A stretch of DNA of 14,432 nt from CALZKI01 sp964567585. Its GTDB lineage: Bacteria; Bacillota; Clostridia; Lachnospirales; Lachnospiraceae. The position numbers and the translations under genes were made by a program. Position 1 is the first letter of the stretch. Each line of letters opens with the position of its first letter. Below, piece by piece: positions 12,375-14,432 of this stretch. Under the pieces are notes generated by a model. That model searched no databases, was not told the DNA's origin, and saw only the letters and a program-made list of their open reading frames with translations. The stretch is from the NCBI GenBank assembly GCA_964567585.1, contig CAZMND010000051.1:1-14432 (forward strand), written 5' to 3'.

Positions 12375-14201
12375 ATGAACAGTGAAAGTGTTGTAAAAAG
12401 ACTGAAAGCGTTAAAGACGCTTATGAAACAAAAAAATATGGATTATTATCTTATACCAACCGGTGATTATCACGGTTCGGAGTATGTCAGCGAATATTTT
12501 AAGGTCAGAGATTTTTTTTCGGGATTTACAGGTTCTAACGGTACTTTACTGGTAGGACCGGTGGGAAACTGTCTTTGGACCGACGGCAGATATTTTATTC
12601 AGGCAGAAAAAGAACTGGATGACACCGGCATTTTTTTGCAGAAAATGGGCGAAAAAAATGTTCCTACTATAGGGGAATATTTAAAAGAGAATGTCAAAGA
12701 CGGGGAAACTATCGGTTTTGACGGCAAGGTTGTATCTGCGGCTTTTGGGAGAAAACTTGAACAGACGCTTACGGAGATGCATGTGAAATTTTCCTATGAA
12801 GAGGATTTAGCAGATGAACTCTGGATAGACAGACCCACATTTAAACAGAATGAAATTATTGTGCCTGAAGATGAAATGGGGCTGTTTGGTAAGAAGACTA
12901 CGGAAAAACTTGAGGAAGTCAGAAAGCAGATGAAAGAAGAAGGCGCGTCGGCTCTGGTCTTAAGTAAATTGGATGATATTATGTGGCTATTTAACATACG
13001 CGGGAAGGACGTGGAATGCAATCCGGTAGCGTTCAGTTTTGCCATAATTACAATCACAGATGCTTTTTTGTTTGTGGGAGAGCAGGTTATTAATGCCAAG
13101 CTTCTTATGAAATCGCAAAGAGATGGCGTTACATTGAAGCCATACAATTCCTTCCTTGACAGTTTGAAAGTGTTGAATCTGGGCGAAAAGATTTGGCTTT
13201 GTGAAAACAGTACACCTTACACGGTTTATAAGTGTTTTGAAGAAGAAAAAGTGTATCTTCATTCCAATCCAACTGAACTTTTGAAGGCTGTTAAGAATCC
13301 AACCGAGCTTAACAATATCAGAGAGTTCTATTTAAAGGATAGTGTGGCAGTTACAAAGTTCATTTTTAGGATGAAAAAAGAAAGGGAACGCATCGCACAG
13401 GGAAAAACCATTACGGAATATGATGCAATGCTTTTGATGGATGGTCTTAGAGAAGAAATCCCGGGATTTTTGGATAAATCCTTTACCACAATCAGTGCCT
13501 ATGGTGAAAATGCAGCGATGATGCACTATGAAGCCACAAGAGAGGACTGTGCTTTACTGAAAAATGAAGGAATGTTGCTAGTTGACTCCGGCGGTCAGTA
13601 TCTTGGAGCGACCACCGATGTGACAAGGACCATTGCGATGGGAGCGGTGACAGAAGAGATGAAGATGCATTTTACAAAGGTGGCAGAGGGAATGCTGGCT
13701 TTGGCAAATGCGAGGTTTATGTACGGCTGCACCGGCAGAAATCTGGATATTTTGGCAAGAGGGCCACTGTGGGAAATAGGTGTGGATTATAAATGCGGAA
13801 CGGGCCATGGCGTGGGCTACATTTTAAATGTTCATGAGGGACCGCAAAACATCCGTTACAGGTATGTTGAAGGCGCCTGTGAAGCTGTTCTGGAAGAAGG
13901 GATGCTTGTGACCGATGAACCGGGTGTTTATATGAAAGGACAGTATGGTATCCGCACAGAAAATGTTCTTTTGGTGGAAAAAGATTATGAAAATGAAGAC
14001 GGGCAGTTTATGAAGTTTGAAATGCTCACTTTTGTGCCCATCGATTTGGAATTGATAGACATAAAAAATCTGGATGAAAAAACAAAAGACAACTTGAATG
14101 AATATCACAGACAGGTGTATGAAAAAGTCAGTCCGTATCTGACAGAAGAGGAACGTAACTGGCTGAAAGAAAATACGAAAAACGTCGATAGTTTTTATTG
14201 A
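12375..14201 (+). CDS. Xaa-Pro aminopeptidase, long three-domain form
   Basis: A 608-residue M24-family aminopeptidase P, which removes an N-terminal residue preceding proline from peptides. Two creatinase-like N-terminal domains (about 5-150 and 155-305) precede the pita-bread catalytic domain (about 310-540) and a C-terminal extension. The N-terminal YVSEYFKVRDFFSGFTGSNG is typical of long forms. Metal ligands are all visible: D404 (LLVDSGGQY), D415 (TTDVTRT), H478 (GTGHGVGYILNVHEGP), E515 (TDEPGVYM) and E529 (GIRTENVLL). It follows deoC by 3 bases, with AAAGGA in the end of deoC as likely ribosome site. No strong terminator follows. Confidence 0.94.
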   Translation: MNSESVVKRLKALKTLMKQKNMDYYLIPTGDYHGSEYVSEYFKVRDFFSGFTGSNGTLLVGPVGNCLWTDGRYFIQAEKELDDTGIFLQKMGEKNVPTIGEYLKENVKDGETIGFDGKVVSAAFGRKLEQTLTEMHVKFSYEEDLADELWIDRPTFKQNEIIVPEDEMGLFGKKTTEKLEEVRKQMKEEGASALVLSKLDDIMWLFNIRGKDVECNPVAFSFAIITITDAFLFVGEQVINAKLLMKSQRDGVTLKPYNSFLDSLKVLNLGEKIWLCENSTPYTVYKCFEEEKVYLHSNPTELLKAVKNPTELNNIREFYLKDSVAVTKFIFRMKKERERIAQGKTITEYDAMLLMDGLREEIPGFLDKSFTTISAYGENAAMMHYEATREDCALLKNEGMLLVDSGGQYLGATTDVTRTIAMGAVTEEMKMHFTKVAEGMLALANARFMYGCTGRNLDILARGPLWEIGVDYKCGTGHGVGYILNVHEGPQNIRYRYVEGACEAVLEEGMLVTDEPGVYMKGQYGIRTENVLLVEKDYENEDGQFMKFEMLTFVPIDLELIDIKNLDEKTKDNLNEYHRQVYEKVSPYLTEEERNWLKENTKNVDSFY

Positions 14202-14216
14202 CTTTTAGGGGGTATT

Positions 14217-14245
14217 TTGCAATAATATACTTGATGTGCTATACA
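14217..14245 (+). promoter_or_regulatory. Strong sigma-A promoter with extended -10
   Basis: TTGCAA (14217-14222), 17-base spacer, TATACA (14240-14245), preceded by TGC. It serves the partial gene that starts at 14320. Confidence 0.7.
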
Positions 14246-14258
14246 CAATCACTAAAGC

Positions 14259-14287
14259 AATGCGTGGATGGAAATTTCCACTGCATT
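14259..14287 (+). promoter_or_regulatory. Leader hairpin upstream of the last gene
   Basis: AATGCGTGGA (14259-14268) pairs with TCCAC (14277-14281) and GCATT (14283-14287), ten pairs with one bulged T and an 8-base loop. No U-tract follows, so it is not a terminator. It lies in the mRNA leader 16 bases before the AAGGAGG site and may stabilise the transcript. Confidence 0.4.
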
Positions 14288-14319
14288 CAAAATATAATCA
14301 CTTAAGGAGGACAATTTAT

Positions 14320-14432
14320 ATGTCAACAAAAGCGTATTATCCAATTAGCGAAATTGGTGCCGGAAAAGTTGGTTTTTCCAAAACACGTTCTATCATTGAA
14401 GCTGCATTCTATGGCAATAATGTAGTTAAAGT
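14320..14432 (+). CDS. Start of an unrecognised gene, cut by the window end
   Basis: ATG at 14320 follows a perfect AAGGAGG (14304-14310) with 9 bases between. The first 37 codons begin MSTKAYYPISEIGAGKVGFS and continue with a helix-like segment ending YGNNVVKV. The strong promoter, leader hairpin and ribosome site suggest high expression. The visible part is too short to assign a function; no signal peptide is evident. Confidence 0.75.
   Translation, partial: MSTKAYYPISEIGAGKVGFSKTRSIIEAAFYGNNVVK

Noticed and set aside
1..14432. CRISPR array, tRNA or rRNA genes
   Set aside because: No regularly spaced direct repeats, tRNA cloverleaf with TTC arm, or rRNA sequence was seen on either strand.

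Overview
The window looks like chromosomal DNA of a spore-forming, low-GC Clostridia member, most likely Lachnospiraceae. This rests on AT-rich codon use, strong GGAGG-type ribosome binding sites, extended -10 promoters, a SleB/CwlJ-type cell-wall hydrolase behind a sigma-E-like promoter, and lipoprotein ApbE and GH25 proteins of the kind usual in that family. No search could be run, so the taxonomic call is inference.

Left third (1-4320): an accessory toxin locus. A 5'-truncated polymorphic-toxin-like protein (29-2857) carries calcium-binding thrombospondin type 3 (TSP3) repeats, a VWA-like domain, more TSP3 repeats, a pre-toxin-like segment and a C-terminal domain resembling contact-dependent-inhibition nucleases. 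It is followed by a probable immunity gene (2879-3829) that looks chimeric. A convergent uncharacterised gene (3868-4317, minus) shares a bidirectional terminator with it.

Middle (4321-8382): a Nudix hydrolase, a YbaK-type Cys-tRNA(Pro) deacylase and a small two-helix membrane protein form a plus-strand operon. Between that operon and a minus-strand apbE lies a compact locus that fits a type I toxin-antitoxin system. It has a 28-30 codon hydrophobic peptide gene (6090-6176, minus) whose Shine-Dalgarno (SD) site is held in a hairpin. A plus-strand RNA of about 98 nt has its own textbook promoter and terminator and is antisense to the end of the peptide gene and its 3' UTR. A 15-nt split inverted repeat lets the 5' leader and 3' UTR of the toxin mRNA pair. 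This is the most interesting element in the window. A membrane-anchored GH25 lysozyme-like protein is divergent from apbE.

Right part (8360-14432): a minus-strand protein with an AP2 / degenerate HNH / AP2 layout, then an intergenic four-hairpin element (9196-9319), then the SleB-like hydrolase. After a good sigma-A promoter comes a tight operon of threonine synthase, deoxyribose-phosphate aldolase and a long Xaa-Pro aminopeptidase (3-nt gaps). A new promoter and the first 37 codons of an unrecognised gene end the window.
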